Assembly (NCBI GenBank): GCA_965212245.1
Contig: OZ243107.1
Location: 310,001 to 374,000 of the forward strand
Length of the DNA: 64,000 nt
Origin: CAKZNE01 sp040222435
Lineage (GTDB): Bacteria > Bacteroidota > Bacteroidia > Flavobacteriales > Schleiferiaceae
Direction: 5' to 3'
The number at the start of each line of letters is the position of its first letter. The first letter of the stretch is position 1. The translations under genes and the position numbers were made by a program. Positions 53,245 through 61,819 of the stretch are shown piece after piece. The notes under the pieces were generated by a model that saw nothing but the letters and a program-made list of their open reading frames with translations, ran no database searches and was not told the origin of the DNA.

Positions 53245-54638
53245 TACAATTTACCCACCATATCTGCAGGGCGTACCCATTCATCAAATTGCTCTTCCGT
53301 AAGGAAACCCAGGTTCACAGCTTCCTCCTTCAGTGTGGTTCCGTTTTCGTGAGCCGTTTTAGCAATTTTTGCTGCTTTTTCATAACCAATCCTGGTATTC
53401 AAAGCAGTTACCAGCATCAGTGAGTTATCCAGATGGCGCTGGATTACTTCTTTATTAGGTTCAATACCAGCCGCACAATGATCATTAAAGCTCACACAGG
53501 CATCGCCAATAAGCCGGGCAGATTGCAAAAGGTTGGCCGCTATTACCGGCTTAAACACATTCAGTTCATAATGTCCGCTGGAACCTCCCACAGAAATAGT
53601 AACATCATTTCCCATTACCTGGCTGCACACCATAGTTATGGCTTCACATTGGGTAGGGTTTACTTTGCCTGGCATTATGGAAGAACCAGGTTCATTGGCG
53701 GGAATGACAATCTCACCAATACCGCTGCGGGGTCCGGAAGCCAACAGGCGGATGTCATTGGCAATTTTCATCAACGAAACAGAAAGTTGTTTAAGAGCCC
53801 CGTGGGTTTCCACCATAGCATCATGAGCAGCCAGAGCTTCAAATTTATTTTCTGCCGTACGGAAAGGCAGCTTTGTGAATTCGGCTATTTTACCAGCTAC
53901 ATCTTCTGCATATCCATCAGGGGTATTGATACCGGTACCTACAGCGGTTCCACCCAGCGCCAGCTCAGAAAGATGGTCCAGAGTATTACGAAGGGCTTTA
54001 AGACCGTGATTCAGTTGGGAAACATAACCACTAAACTCCTGACCCAGGGTAAGAGGCGTGGCATCCATAAGGTGTGTGCGTCCGATCTTAACCACTTTCC
54101 AGTACTTTTCTGATTTTTCCTTAAGCGTGTCTCTGAGCTTTTCCACCCCGGGAATGGTAGTTTCCACTATCATTTTATAGGAAGCAATGTGCATAGCCGT
54201 GGGGTAAGTATCATTGGAAGACTGACTCTTATTCACATCATCATTTGGGTGGATAAGACGCTCTCCTTCTCCCAGCTTGTTTCCCTGCAATACATGAGCA
54301 CGATTGGCCACCACTTCATTACAGTTCATATTGCTTTGGGTGCCAGAACCGGTTTGCCAGATTACCAGTGGGAACTGATCATCATGCTTACCTTCCAGGA
54401 TTTCATCACACACAGCTGAAATAAGATCTCTTTTTTCTTCGGACAAGGTTTCCAAAGCATGATTGGAATGGGCGGCTGCTTTTTTAAGGTATGCAAAACC
54501 CCGGATCACTTCCAGCGGCATACTGGACTCCGGACCTATTTTAAAGTTATTCCGGCTGCGTTCGGTTTGGGCTCCCCAGTATTTATCAGCAGGAACCTTA
54601 ACTTCACCCATGGTGTCTTTTTCTATACGATAATTCAT
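53244..54638 (-). CDS. fumC: fumarate hydratase, class II
   Basis: A 464-residue class II fumarase. The family signature GSSIMPGKVNP is at 318-328 with the catalytic serine. Other conserved regions are QTGSGTQSNMNCNEVVANRA and GRTHLMDATPLTLGQEFSGY. It interconverts fumarate and malate in the citric acid cycle. The motif set and length are normal. It is followed without a gap by the PagL-like gene, an unusual pairing. A 226-codon plus-strand frame inside it is a shadow. Confidence 0.96.
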   Translation of the reverse strand: MNYRIEKDTMGEVKVPADKYWGAQTERSRNNFKIGPESSMPLEVIRGFAYLKKAAAHSNHALETLSEEKRDLISAVCDEILEGKHDDQFPLVIWQTGSGTQSNMNCNEVVANRAHVLQGNKLGEGERLIHPNDDVNKSQSSNDTYPTAMHIASYKMIVETTIPGVEKLRDTLKEKSEKYWKVVKIGRTHLMDATPLTLGQEFSGYVSQLNHGLKALRNTLDHLSELALGGTAVGTGINTPDGYAEDVAGKIAEFTKLPFRTAENKFEALAAHDAMVETHGALKQLSVSLMKIANDIRLLASGPRSGIGEIVIPANEPGSSIMPGKVNPTQCEAITMVCSQVMGNDVTISVGGSSGHYELNVFKPVIAANLLQSARLIGDACVSFNDHCAAGIEPNKEVIQRHLDNSLMLVTALNTRIGYEKAAKIAKTAHENGTTLKEEAVNLGFLTEEQFDEWVRPADMVGKL

Positions 54639-54676
54639 GTTTAAGTTTTATATAGTTATTACAATATTGATCTCAT

Positions 54677-55012
54677 TTACGGATGCATTAAGGAAGTAGT
54701 AAGCAGGCTGGCCAGAAAAATGCTGCCCGTCCAAAGGAGAATAGTCCAAACCGCAAACCGCCCCATGCTCATACTTTTTCCCATAAAAAACAAGAGCAGC
54801 ATACCCGATACTAATAAACCGGCCGCAGCCATTAAACCTTTTCCGGCATGTGCTAAAAGTAATGCTCCTGATTTTCCTTCCGGCAGTTCAGACCGCAGCC
54901 AGGCGTTTTCTGCTATCCAGCCGTTCTCATCCAACTGAGATGAAACCGTAAAAAGCAGTATAGCACATAGTATTGAACTTAGCAGTAAGGTCTTTTTTCC
55001 ACTCCATTGCAT
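54677..55012 (-). CDS. small membrane protein, unknown
   Basis: A 111-residue protein with three hydrophobic segments: KTLLLSSILCAILLFTVSS at the N-terminus (perhaps a signal anchor), AAAGLLVSGMLLLFFMG, and FAVWTILLWTGSIFLASLL. No family is recognised. It lies 38 bases upstream of fumC on the same strand and may be in its transcript. It is divergent from the small gene at 55081. Confidence 0.6.
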   Translation of the reverse strand: MQWSGKKTLLLSSILCAILLFTVSSQLDENGWIAENAWLRSELPEGKSGALLLAHAGKGLMAAAGLLVSGMLLLFFMGKSMSMGRFAVWTILLWTGSIFLASLLTTSLMHP

Positions 55013-55080
55013 AATGCTGCAAATTTAATCAGCTTAAAAAACTATTTTGCCTTAAATTAGCAGCCCAAAACAGAATAACC

Positions 55081-55251
55081 ATGTTTACCCAAGTATTAGG
55101 CTTTTTTATTTTCCTTTTCATTTTCTTAATGGGCTTCAGTATGTTGCTCTTCCTTGGACTTTTTGTAGGTTACTGGTTAACTCTCATTGGCCTGGAGTCT
55201 ATAAATCCCAAGCTGGCTCATAAAATGATAGGTTACAAAGGCGATAACTAA
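55081..55251 (+). CDS. small membrane protein (56 residues)
   Basis: An ATG-started ORF of 56 codons: a hydrophobic stretch from residue 6 to ~40 (FFIFLFIFLMGFSMLLFLGL), probably two short helices or a hairpin, then a polar tail SINPKLAHKMIGYKGDN. No family is recognised. It is not a shadow of a longer gene, has 68 free bases upstream, and a good terminator follows 28 bases after its stop, which argues that it is a real transcript unit. Confidence 0.6.
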   Translation: MFTQVLGFFIFLFIFLMGFSMLLFLGLFVGYWLTLIGLESINPKLAHKMIGYKGDN

Positions 55252-55278
55252 TCCAAACGGATTTCATGTACGATATTT

Positions 55279-55307
55279 AAAGCTCCTCACCATGAGGGGC
55301 TTTTTTT
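55279..55307 (+). terminator. rho-independent terminator
   Basis: An 11-base stem AAAGCTCCTCA with its complement (one G-T pair), CCA loop, then T7. It ends the small plus-strand gene at 55081-55251. Confidence 0.8.
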
Positions 55308-55330
55308 ATGGAGAAATGCGACACTTACTC

Positions 55331-56638
55331 CTAGTTGACCGATACCCAGAAAGTATTCTGATTACGATTCTGCAACAGTTGGTAGTTTTCATACTTTCCT
55401 AAAACAAATACAGCTTCTTCATTTAATCTGAAGCTATCAGCAGGATGAAGGAAAGGATCCCAAAAGGCCCACTTTTCTTCAGCAAGCCTGGCCGGTTGAG
55501 GTTCAGCTGACGCCAAAAGTGAAGCGTGAATGAAGCCTTTGTGCTGCGAAGGTGTTTCTACCTGCACCCAATCAGCAGTGTACCCTTTTACCCATACCAA
55601 ATCGCCTCTCTCCAAAGCTGCTATTACATCAAAGCTGGTACCCGGCCCATATCTGAAATTAGCTTTTGCGCCTTTTACGATCTGTAATTTTTGAACAGGG
55701 AAATCAGTTAAAACCGGTACGGGTTTAAAAAGATTGTCCACGAAGGGGTAAGGATTTACAGCCCCGTCAAAGCGAGCATAAATACCAAAGTGTAAATGAG
55801 GTTGTGTATTGCGTGCATTTCCTGAATTACCTACAAAACCAAGTGTATCTCCCGGCTTAACTCTTTTACCTTTTTGTACAGCCTGACTATCCAGGTGAGC
55901 GAAATAGAGACTATGGCCTCTCTTACTATCCCGAAGCCACACTGATTTACCTCCCAGCCCTCCATTACGGACAGTACTCACCATGCCACTTACCGGAGCC
56001 ACAACGGGAGTTCCTCTTTCAGCAAAAATATCAATACCTTCATGTTGGCGCTTTCCACCATCACGTTCATCTCCAAATACACTCCAAATAGCCCGGCTGT
56101 CTTTACCTTGTACCGGAAAGTGAGAGTACGTTTCAGCATATTGTATTTGCAAACTGAAACGGCCTGCTCCTAATAATTCAGGCTGAATCCTTAAAAGGTA
56201 ATTACCTTCTTCCTTACTTTCAAAACTCAGCTTGTATTCAAGCTGAGATGATGCACCCAAATGCTTCCACTTCCCCTCTTGTTCCTGAAATAAATCTATA
56301 AATATACCGGATGAATCAGGGCTTTGCCAGGAAGCAGAAACGTTGATACTGGCCCCTCTTTTTAACGCAAACTTCCACGCCAGTGCTTCCACCTGCTCTG
56401 TGTAAAAAACTCCATTAACCGCAAAGGGTGCCTCAACCCGAACCGGGTTTTTTAAAGCAAGCCTGGCCTGATTCAGCCATTGTTTTCCTATACGTGTGTT
56501 ATTAAGACCTTGTTTTTTAAGTTGATCACCATAATTCTGATGCGGGTAAGTTTGTGAAAGAAAGGGTAACCCACCTGGCTTGCATCCCGCGAGGGTCAAA
56601 AGCAACAAACATATTCCGATTATTCTTTTAACTTCCAT
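55331..56638 (-). CDS. M23 metallopeptidase lipoprotein with SH3-like domain
   Basis: A 435-residue cell-wall hydrolase candidate. The lipobox is LAGC (C19). A beta-rich region (~60-180) precedes a LytM/M23 domain with zinc ligands H199 and D203 (HEGIDIF) and the catalytic H281-x-H283 (HLHFG). An SH3-like domain is at ~320-375 (KANFRYGPGTSFDVIAALERGD). It should cut peptidoglycan cross-bridges from the outer membrane. All ligands are present, so it is probably active and not a scaffold. Its start overlaps the upstream GNAT-nitrilase gene by 19 bases. Confidence 0.9.
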   Translation of the reverse strand: MEVKRIIGICLLLLTLAGCKPGGLPFLSQTYPHQNYGDQLKKQGLNNTRIGKQWLNQARLALKNPVRVEAPFAVNGVFYTEQVEALAWKFALKRGASINVSASWQSPDSSGIFIDLFQEQEGKWKHLGASSQLEYKLSFESKEEGNYLLRIQPELLGAGRFSLQIQYAETYSHFPVQGKDSRAIWSVFGDERDGGKRQHEGIDIFAERGTPVVAPVSGMVSTVRNGGLGGKSVWLRDSKRGHSLYFAHLDSQAVQKGKRVKPGDTLGFVGNSGNARNTQPHLHFGIYARFDGAVNPYPFVDNLFKPVPVLTDFPVQKLQIVKGAKANFRYGPGTSFDVIAALERGDLVWVKGYTADWVQVETPSQHKGFIHASLLASAEPQPARLAEEKWAFWDPFLHPADSFRLNEEAVFVLGKYENYQLLQNRNQNTFWVSVN

Positions 56639-58152
56639 TTCAATTCATACAGATCACTCCTGCGATCTTTTAAGGTACGTACGCTCCCATAGTTGTGTAA
56701 TTCTTTCAGCAGATCCATGTCTACATCAGCCACAATAGTCATTTCCGTATTGGGGGTGGCTTCTGCTTTTATACAATTGGTAGGGAAGGCAAAGTCGCTG
56801 GGTGTAAATACCGCTGACTGCGCATATTGAATATCCATATTATTCACCTTGGGCAGGTTACCTACCGAACCGGCAATGGCTACATAACATTCATTTTCAA
56901 TGGCTCTGGCCATGGCGCAACTGCGGACCCGCATATAGCCATTTTGGGTATCGGTAAGAAAAGGCACAAAAAGTATTTGCATCCCCTGGTCTGCATACAT
57001 TCTGGCTATTTCAGGAAACTCCACATCATAGCATACCATAATGCCTATCTTTCCGGCATCGGTATCAAATATCTTCACCTTTTCACCTCCCTGCATTCCC
57101 CATGAGTCTTGTTCAGCAGGAGTAATATGAATTTTCTCATAGTAATCCCAGGTACCATCCCTGCGGCAGAGGTAGGTGATATTATACAGTGAACCATCCC
57201 GTAAAAAAGGCATACTTCCGGTAATGATATTGATGTTATAGCTCACGGCTTTCTCAATAAACACATCACGGATACGCTCGGTAAAGCCAGCCAGCTGGCG
57301 GATAGCCTGACTCTCTCCCAAGTGATTGTATTCCATCATCAGCGGAGCATTAAACAACTCCGGAAAGAGTGCAAAGTCAGATTGATAAGCACTCACAGCA
57401 TCAACAAAATAATCAATATAGTCTACCAGCGAATTAAAAGATGTAAGCTCCCGCATCTGCCATTGTACCAAACCGATACGAACTACGGATTTGGTTTGAT
57501 TAATATGCTTCTCCTGCTCCTCGTAATAAATATTATTCCATTCCATTAAGGCGGCATAATCCTGACTGCTGGTGTCCATTTTAAGATAATTCCGAATCAC
57601 CTTTTTCACATGGAAGTCATTGGACAACTGGAAATTCAGTACCCGGTCATAAATATCATTGTTCTTTACCTTTTCAATATACTCTTTGGGGGTAAGTGAA
57701 TCGGCATGCTCACCATAGCGTGTCATGCGTCCACCAAAAATGATACTCCTCAGATTAAGGCTTTCACAAAGCTCTTTGCGGGCATCATATAACCTTCTGG
57801 CTAAACGCATACCTCTGTAATCCGGATGCACAAATACCTCTATTCCATACAACACATCACCGTGTGGTGCATGGGTTTTAAATTCATAATTGTCAACTAT
57901 CTTCTCATAGGTGTGACTATCACCATACTTATTGTAATCCACAATAATGGAGAGGGCGCAGCCTACTACTTTATCATTGGCACAAATACATATCTGACCC
58001 TCGGGGAATTTATCGAGGAGCGTTTTAATATCACTAAGGCGCCAGGGCTCATCTTCATATCCATCGTATGATTCTACCATCACACTGCGCAAATCCTTAT
58101 AATCTTCTTCCTGAAGGTTGCGCAGCTCAATTTTTAATTCCTGAGTATCCAT
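56620..58152 (-). CDS. GNAT N-acetyltransferase fused to carbon-nitrogen hydrolase
   Basis: A 510-residue fusion. Residues ~1-210 are a GNAT domain (EVFVHPDYRGMRLARRLYDARKELCE is the acetyl-CoA loop). Residues ~225-510 are a nitrilase-superfamily hydrolase with the triad E265 (FPELFNAPL), K340 (EKIHITP) and C374 (MVCYDVEFPE). Such fusions are known as a stand-alone family of unproven substrate, thought to act on amides of acylated amines. The gene overlaps the M23 lipoprotein gene, so the two are co-expressed. Confidence 0.92.
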   Translation of the reverse strand: MDTQELKIELRNLQEEDYKDLRSVMVESYDGYEDEPWRLSDIKTLLDKFPEGQICICANDKVVGCALSIIVDYNKYGDSHTYEKIVDNYEFKTHAPHGDVLYGIEVFVHPDYRGMRLARRLYDARKELCESLNLRSIIFGGRMTRYGEHADSLTPKEYIEKVKNNDIYDRVLNFQLSNDFHVKKVIRNYLKMDTSSQDYAALMEWNNIYYEEQEKHINQTKSVVRIGLVQWQMRELTSFNSLVDYIDYFVDAVSAYQSDFALFPELFNAPLMMEYNHLGESQAIRQLAGFTERIRDVFIEKAVSYNINIITGSMPFLRDGSLYNITYLCRRDGTWDYYEKIHITPAEQDSWGMQGGEKVKIFDTDAGKIGIMVCYDVEFPEIARMYADQGMQILFVPFLTDTQNGYMRVRSCAMARAIENECYVAIAGSVGNLPKVNNMDIQYAQSAVFTPSDFAFPTNCIKAEATPNTEMTIVADVDMDLLKELHNYGSVRTLKDRRSDLYELKWKLKE

Positions 58153-58212
58153 GTATAAATTTAGGTTGATTATGATTAACCGTTAAATCCTGGTTTAGTT
58201 TCAGAACGTTTA

Positions 58213-58803
58213 CTACCAGGGAAATTTGCGGATCTCTTCTTCAACGTACAACTGTAAAAGAGGAAAGTAGGCTTTGAAATCCGCCTCAAAAGATTGGTAA
58301 TTCTCAAAAATATCACCGGTGGCTTCGTCCATCTTATTTTCAAAAGAAGCCCTGCGCCCCATGCCTGACAGAGACCGTTGCAAGCCTTCTCTGTTGCTGT
58401 AATTTACCAACCAGTTATCCCTTTCCATATAAGGCAACATATATTGAACACCAGCAGGAAGCTCATCCCATCGCCTGTGAAAAAGAGCATAACAGTTTTC
58501 CACAAAAATGCTAAGCGGCTCACTGGAATATTCTGAAAAATTAGCGGCCAGGAAATGATCATACACAATGTCCATAACCACCGGAGTGTATTTTCCGTGC
58601 TTATCCCGTATCCGCTTCTTACTCTGCTCTACCACAGAATGATGATCCGTGAAGAAATCAATCTTATGGTGCAATTCAATACCATATATTACTTTACGGC
58701 TAAACTGATCCCATTCCACGCTCCGCACGGAATCAGCAATAAAATTACCGATCATCAGATCATCATCATTGTTGGAAAGTAATAAGTGGGCGAGAAAATT
58801 CAT
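58213..58803 (-). CDS. ACP phosphodiesterase-like (AcpH/DUF479)
   Basis: A 196-residue protein of the DUF479/AcpH family. NFLAHLLLSN at the start and LMIGNFIADSVR, HHKIDFFTDHH and VMDIVYDHFLA carry the conserved metal-binding His and Asp residues of this HD-like fold. AcpH removes the 4'-phosphopantetheine group from acyl carrier protein. It is divergent from the 58863 gene with a 59-base gap that must contain both promoters. Confidence 0.88.
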   Translation of the reverse strand: MNFLAHLLLSNNDDDLMIGNFIADSVRSVEWDQFSRKVIYGIELHHKIDFFTDHHSVVEQSKKRIRDKHGKYTPVVMDIVYDHFLAANFSEYSSEPLSIFVENCYALFHRRWDELPAGVQYMLPYMERDNWLVNYSNREGLQRSLSGMGRRASFENKMDEATGDIFENYQSFEADFKAYFPLLQLYVEEEIRKFPW

Positions 58804-58862
58804 TTAATCAATGATACATGCTTTTTAAAGTTTTTAGCTCTTTCTTATGTAATTTTACACAA

Positions 58863-59255
58863 ATGTTATTCCACAAGTATCATAATGGTCTGGCTCTTTT
58901 ACTAACGGGATTTTATTTCCTTACTGTTATGAAGCCTGCTCTTCCTGTATTGGATTACACCATCAATTACGGGGTTTATGTGAATATACTTTGTGAGAAT
59001 AAAGATAAGCCGGAACTTCATTGTAAAGGTACTTGCCAGCTTGCTGAAAAGTTAAATCTTGACAACTCCGGCCAAAAGCAGGTCTTACCGGTTTTTGAAA
59101 GCTTATACTGGTATGTTACCGCACAAAACTTAGCTTCAGAAGAGGATCAGAAGAAGTGGTTTTTAACCCGGCAAAATTTCAGTGATTACCGCCCGGCCTC
59201 CTTCCCAGTAGTATACCCGGATCAACCAACTCCTCCTCCTATACGCAAGGGTTAA
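58863..59255 (+). CDS. small exported cysteine protein, unknown (possible metal-related)
   Basis: A 130-residue protein with a hydrophobic N-terminus (YHNGLALLLTGFYFLTVMKPALPV) acting as signal or anchor, then a cysteine segment NILCENKDKPELHCKGTCQL (C44, C54, C58), and a proline-rich end (YPDQPTPPPIRKG). ATG 58863 is chosen over ATG 58818, which would extend into the promoter gap. I recall similar small Cys proteins in Bacteroidota next to metal-related outer-membrane genes, but cannot verify it. It is followed within 31 bases by an exported protein with a CDVCGC motif. Confidence 0.75.
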   Translation: MLFHKYHNGLALLLTGFYFLTVMKPALPVLDYTINYGVYVNILCENKDKPELHCKGTCQLAEKLNLDNSGQKQVLPVFESLYWYVTAQNLASEEDQKKWFLTRQNFSDYRPASFPVVYPDQPTPPPIRKG

Positions 59256-59286
59256 ACTGAGTTTTTAATCCTTATCATTTTATCTT

Positions 59287-60165
59287 ATGAAGACTTTTGT
59301 GACAGTGCTCCTCAGCATTGTCTTCCTCGCAAAAGCGCGGTCATGTGATGTATGTGGCTGTGCCGGCATGATGATGGGTTTTGGTGACCTGTCATTATAT
59401 CCGCAAAACACTTTAGGTATATCCTACTTATCCCGCACTTTTAATTCAAGCTTAGGTAGTAGTGATCACTTTACCCAACTGGAACTTTCCGGACGTTATG
59501 TATTAAACCCGCGCTGGTCAGTAAGAGCTGCGCTACCTTATATATGGGGTTTAAAAAGCAGCAGTGAGAGTAATCCCATACTAATCTCTGGTTTAGGTGA
59601 TGCTTCCGTAAAAGCAAGCTATGTAGCTTACTACAGCGGCACAGAATCTTCCAGCCGTAAATGGACGGTTGGTGGTGGTGTGTTTCTTCCTACCGGACGT
59701 TTTGAAGACCGGGAGAGCTCATTACTTCCGCAGAACTTCCAACTTGGTTCCGCCAGTTGGGATTATGTATTCGAATCGCGTTACCAGCTAAGTGAGGGGG
59801 ACTGGGTAGGACTTTTGCAAACTCAGTATGTGGTTAATACCCTAAACCGGGAGGCTTATAAGTTCGGTAATCAATCTGGCGTACAGCTAACCGTTGCCCA
59901 TAAATTCGGATTTTCTAAGTGGGCTGTGGTGCCACTTGCTTCATTAGCATGGGAATATTTTGCCCGTGATGTGAACTCACGCGGTTATTACCAGTATGGC
60001 ACCGGTGGCCAGGGTCTTTCTTTTATGGCCGGGGCCCAGGTAAAAACCAAAAGCTGGCTATGGAGCATAAGGGCCGGCAGTAACCTAGTCACCAATCAGG
60101 GTAACTACCGCCCCGGACCTCAGGTGGCTATTTCCGTTAATTATTTAATCAGCAATTCAAAATAA
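59287..60165 (+). CDS. outer-membrane beta-barrel protein with N-terminal CxxCxC motif
   Basis: A 292-residue protein. A short signal (TFVTVLLSIVFLAKA) is followed directly by SCDVCGCAGMMMGFGD, with C20, C23 and C25 and three methionines in a row. The rest is alternating amphipathic strands typical of a 12- or 14-stranded barrel, ending VAISVNYLISNSK. Cys and Met clusters of this kind bind soft metals such as Cu(I), so a metal-related transport or sensing role is possible (inference). It lies between the small Cys protein and a His-rich lipoprotein. Confidence 0.75.
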   Translation: MKTFVTVLLSIVFLAKARSCDVCGCAGMMMGFGDLSLYPQNTLGISYLSRTFNSSLGSSDHFTQLELSGRYVLNPRWSVRAALPYIWGLKSSSESNPILISGLGDASVKASYVAYYSGTESSSRKWTVGGGVFLPTGRFEDRESSLLPQNFQLGSASWDYVFESRYQLSEGDWVGLLQTQYVVNTLNREAYKFGNQSGVQLTVAHKFGFSKWAVVPLASLAWEYFARDVNSRGYYQYGTGGQGLSFMAGAQVKTKSWLWSIRAGSNLVTNQGNYRPGPQVAISVNYLISNSK

Positions 60166-60187
60166 ATTTTAAAATCTTATCAATTAT

Positions 60188-60610
60188 ATGAAGTCTAAAA
60201 TTTTAATCATCAGCACATTAGCCTTCCTTTTCCTTTCTACAATAGCCTGTGAAAAAGATGAAAATGATTCAACTAATGAACCGGCAACGGATACTACGGC
60301 TCCGCTTATTACTATTCTCTTGCCTGACACAGCTACTCAGTATATCAGTGGTATGAAAATGCCTATCAGCATTAAAGCTGAAGATAATGATGAGATGCAC
60401 GAGCTACATTTAAATGTGGTGAACACCACTCAGAAAGACTCTGTAATGTTGCATGTACATAAGCATTCTCATGCCCAGGTAGCTTTAATGGACACAGCAT
60501 TTATAATTCCTGATCTGGGTATGCATCAGGATTATGAGATCAGGGTAACCGCTTCAGATCATAATGCCAATGAATCTACTAAAACCGTGCATAAGCACGT
60601 ACATATGTAG
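60188..60610 (+). CDS. DUF4625-like histidine-rich lipoprotein
   Basis: A 140-residue lipoprotein (lipobox STIAC, C21). After an acidic linker it has an Ig-like beta domain resembling DUF4625 (TTAPLITILLPDTATQYISGMKMPISIKAEDNDEMHELHL). Histidine clusters are LHVHKHSHAQ and VHKHVHM at the very end. The His clusters suggest metal binding at the cell surface. It closes the three-gene set after a 22-base gap and is followed by a terminator. Confidence 0.75.
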   Translation: MKSKILIISTLAFLFLSTIACEKDENDSTNEPATDTTAPLITILLPDTATQYISGMKMPISIKAEDNDEMHELHLNVVNTTQKDSVMLHVHKHSHAQVALMDTAFIIPDLGMHQDYEIRVTASDHNANESTKTVHKHVHM

Positions 60611-60632
60611 AACCCTAAAGTAAATTGAAACT

Positions 60633-60659
60633 AAGCCTTCCCGAAACGGAGGGCTTTTT
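60633..60659 (+). terminator. rho-independent terminator
   Basis: A nine-base stem AAGCCTTCC/GGAGGGCTT (one G-T pair) with a CGAAAC loop and T5. It ends the metal-related trio 22 bases after the last stop. Confidence 0.75.
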
Positions 60660-60671
60660 CATTTTTATAAG

Positions 60672-60712
60672 AAAAAGAAAAACCCCCGTTCCTTTTTGTA
60701 AAGAACGGGGGT
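60672..60712 (-). terminator. terminator of the pssA-purS transcript
   Basis: A perfect 10-base stem (ACCCCCGTTC and its complement) with an 11-base loop. On the minus strand it is followed by TTTTTCTTTTT. It is downstream of purS, which stops at 60777. Confidence 0.75.
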
Positions 60713-60776
60713 ACAGTTCCGATTAAAAAACCTTAATCCTCAAGAATATCAAATATAAAAAACTTTTGTAAGAAAA

Positions 60777-61031
60777 CTAAACAGTTTCCAAGATTTCAAC
60801 TTCAAAATTTTCAGTGATCTGATTTACCAGTAGTTTGCGGCAAGCCTCATTCACTTTCTCCTCGGCCTCAGACTTATTTGCTGCTTCTACCTCCAGAGAA
60901 ATATGCTTTCCAATACGTACCCCTGAAATTTCAGGAAGCCCTACATTCTTCATGCTGTTGCTTACGGCCTTTCCCTGGGGATCCAATAAGGCTTTATGTG
61001 GCATAATGTCTATCTCAGCGGTAAATTTCAT
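60777..61031 (-). CDS. purS: phosphoribosylformylglycinamidine synthase, PurS subunit
   Basis: An 84-residue protein with the PurS fold: KFTAEIDIMPHKALLDPQGKAV, then GLPEISGVRIGKHISLEVEA and a helix with NEACRKLLVNQITENFEVEIL. PurS bridges PurL and PurQ in the three-subunit enzyme of purine synthesis. No purL or purQ is nearby. The gene overlaps pssA by four bases (ATGA). Confidence 0.92.
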   Translation of the reverse strand: MKFTAEIDIMPHKALLDPQGKAVSNSMKNVGLPEISGVRIGKHISLEVEAANKSEAEEKVNEACRKLLVNQITENFEVEILETV

Positions 61032-61732
61032 TTGTGATGTGGTTTAAATATAAGCGATAAAACGAGGTACAAAGGTATAATAAAGAGCAGTGCCCTGAAA
61101 CGGAAAATCAATAGAAGCAAACCTATTCCGACCAATAGAATCACCCGGCCCCGGTTTTCACGCCATGATGTGTTCTTCACTTTTAATGACATGAGGGGTA
61201 ATTCTGCCACCAGCAAAAAAGAAGTAAGTAATGTAATGGCGGTAAGAAAGAAAGGGTGCAGTAAAATATCTTCCACCGTTTCACTGCTTCCGCTCAAAGC
61301 AATCAATGCAATGGAGAAAATAAAGATCGCATTAGCAGGGGTTGGCATGCCGATAAAAAAATCAGTTTGACGGGTGTCAATATTAAACTTAGCGAGCCGG
61401 AGTGCTGAAAATAAAGGGATCAGTAATGCTATATAGGGCAGAAATTCAGGTATTGGCTCTCCACCCTGCATGGCAATCCTGAAAAGTTTAAACATCAGGA
61501 AACCAGGTGCCACACCAAAAGTTACCAGGTCCGCCAATGAGTCTAATTGTTTCCCCAACTCGGAGTGTACGCCTAGTAAACGGGCGGTGAAGCCATCCAG
61601 GAAATCAAAAACCAGGGAAAAACCCACCAGCCAGGCTGCGGTAATAAAATCACCGGAAAATATAGAAGTAACTGCCAGCAGCCCGCAAGCCAGGTTAGCC
61701 AGAGTTAGTCCGTTGGGAATGAAACTTTTCAA
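61028..61732 (-). CDS. pssA: CDP-diacylglycerol-serine O-phosphatidyltransferase
   Basis: About 234 residues with six to eight membrane helices. The CDP-alcohol phosphotransferase motif D-x2-D-G-x2-A-R-x8-G-x3-D-x3-D is visible as FDFLDGFTARLLG...ELGKQLDSLAD; with the start used here the aspartates are D43, D46, D64 and D68. It makes phosphatidylserine from CDP-diacylglycerol and serine in the inner membrane. There is no ATG: TTG at 61732 gives the usual KSFIPNGLTLANL opening, while the frame reaches another TTG at 61738. Its end overlaps purS. Confidence 0.9.
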   Translation of the reverse strand: MKSFIPNGLTLANLACGLLAVTSIFSGDFITAAWLVGFSLVFDFLDGFTARLLGVHSELGKQLDSLADLVTFGVAPGFLMFKLFRIAMQGGEPIPEFLPYIALLIPLFSALRLAKFNIDTRQTDFFIGMPTPANAIFIFSIALIALSGSSETVEDILLHPFFLTAITLLTSFLLVAELPLMSLKVKNTSWRENRGRVILLVGIGLLLLIFRFRALLFIIPLYLVLSLIFKPHHK

Positions 61733-61819
61733 CTGCAAATAGAGGTTTAGGGCAATATTAGTGTAAATATCAAGTTTTTAATGCCGGAAATTTGGATTTT
61801 ATTTGCCTTAAAATACAGG

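Noticed and set aside
53433..54113. 226-codon open frame on the plus strand
   Set aside because: Antisense shadow of fumC, which is complete.
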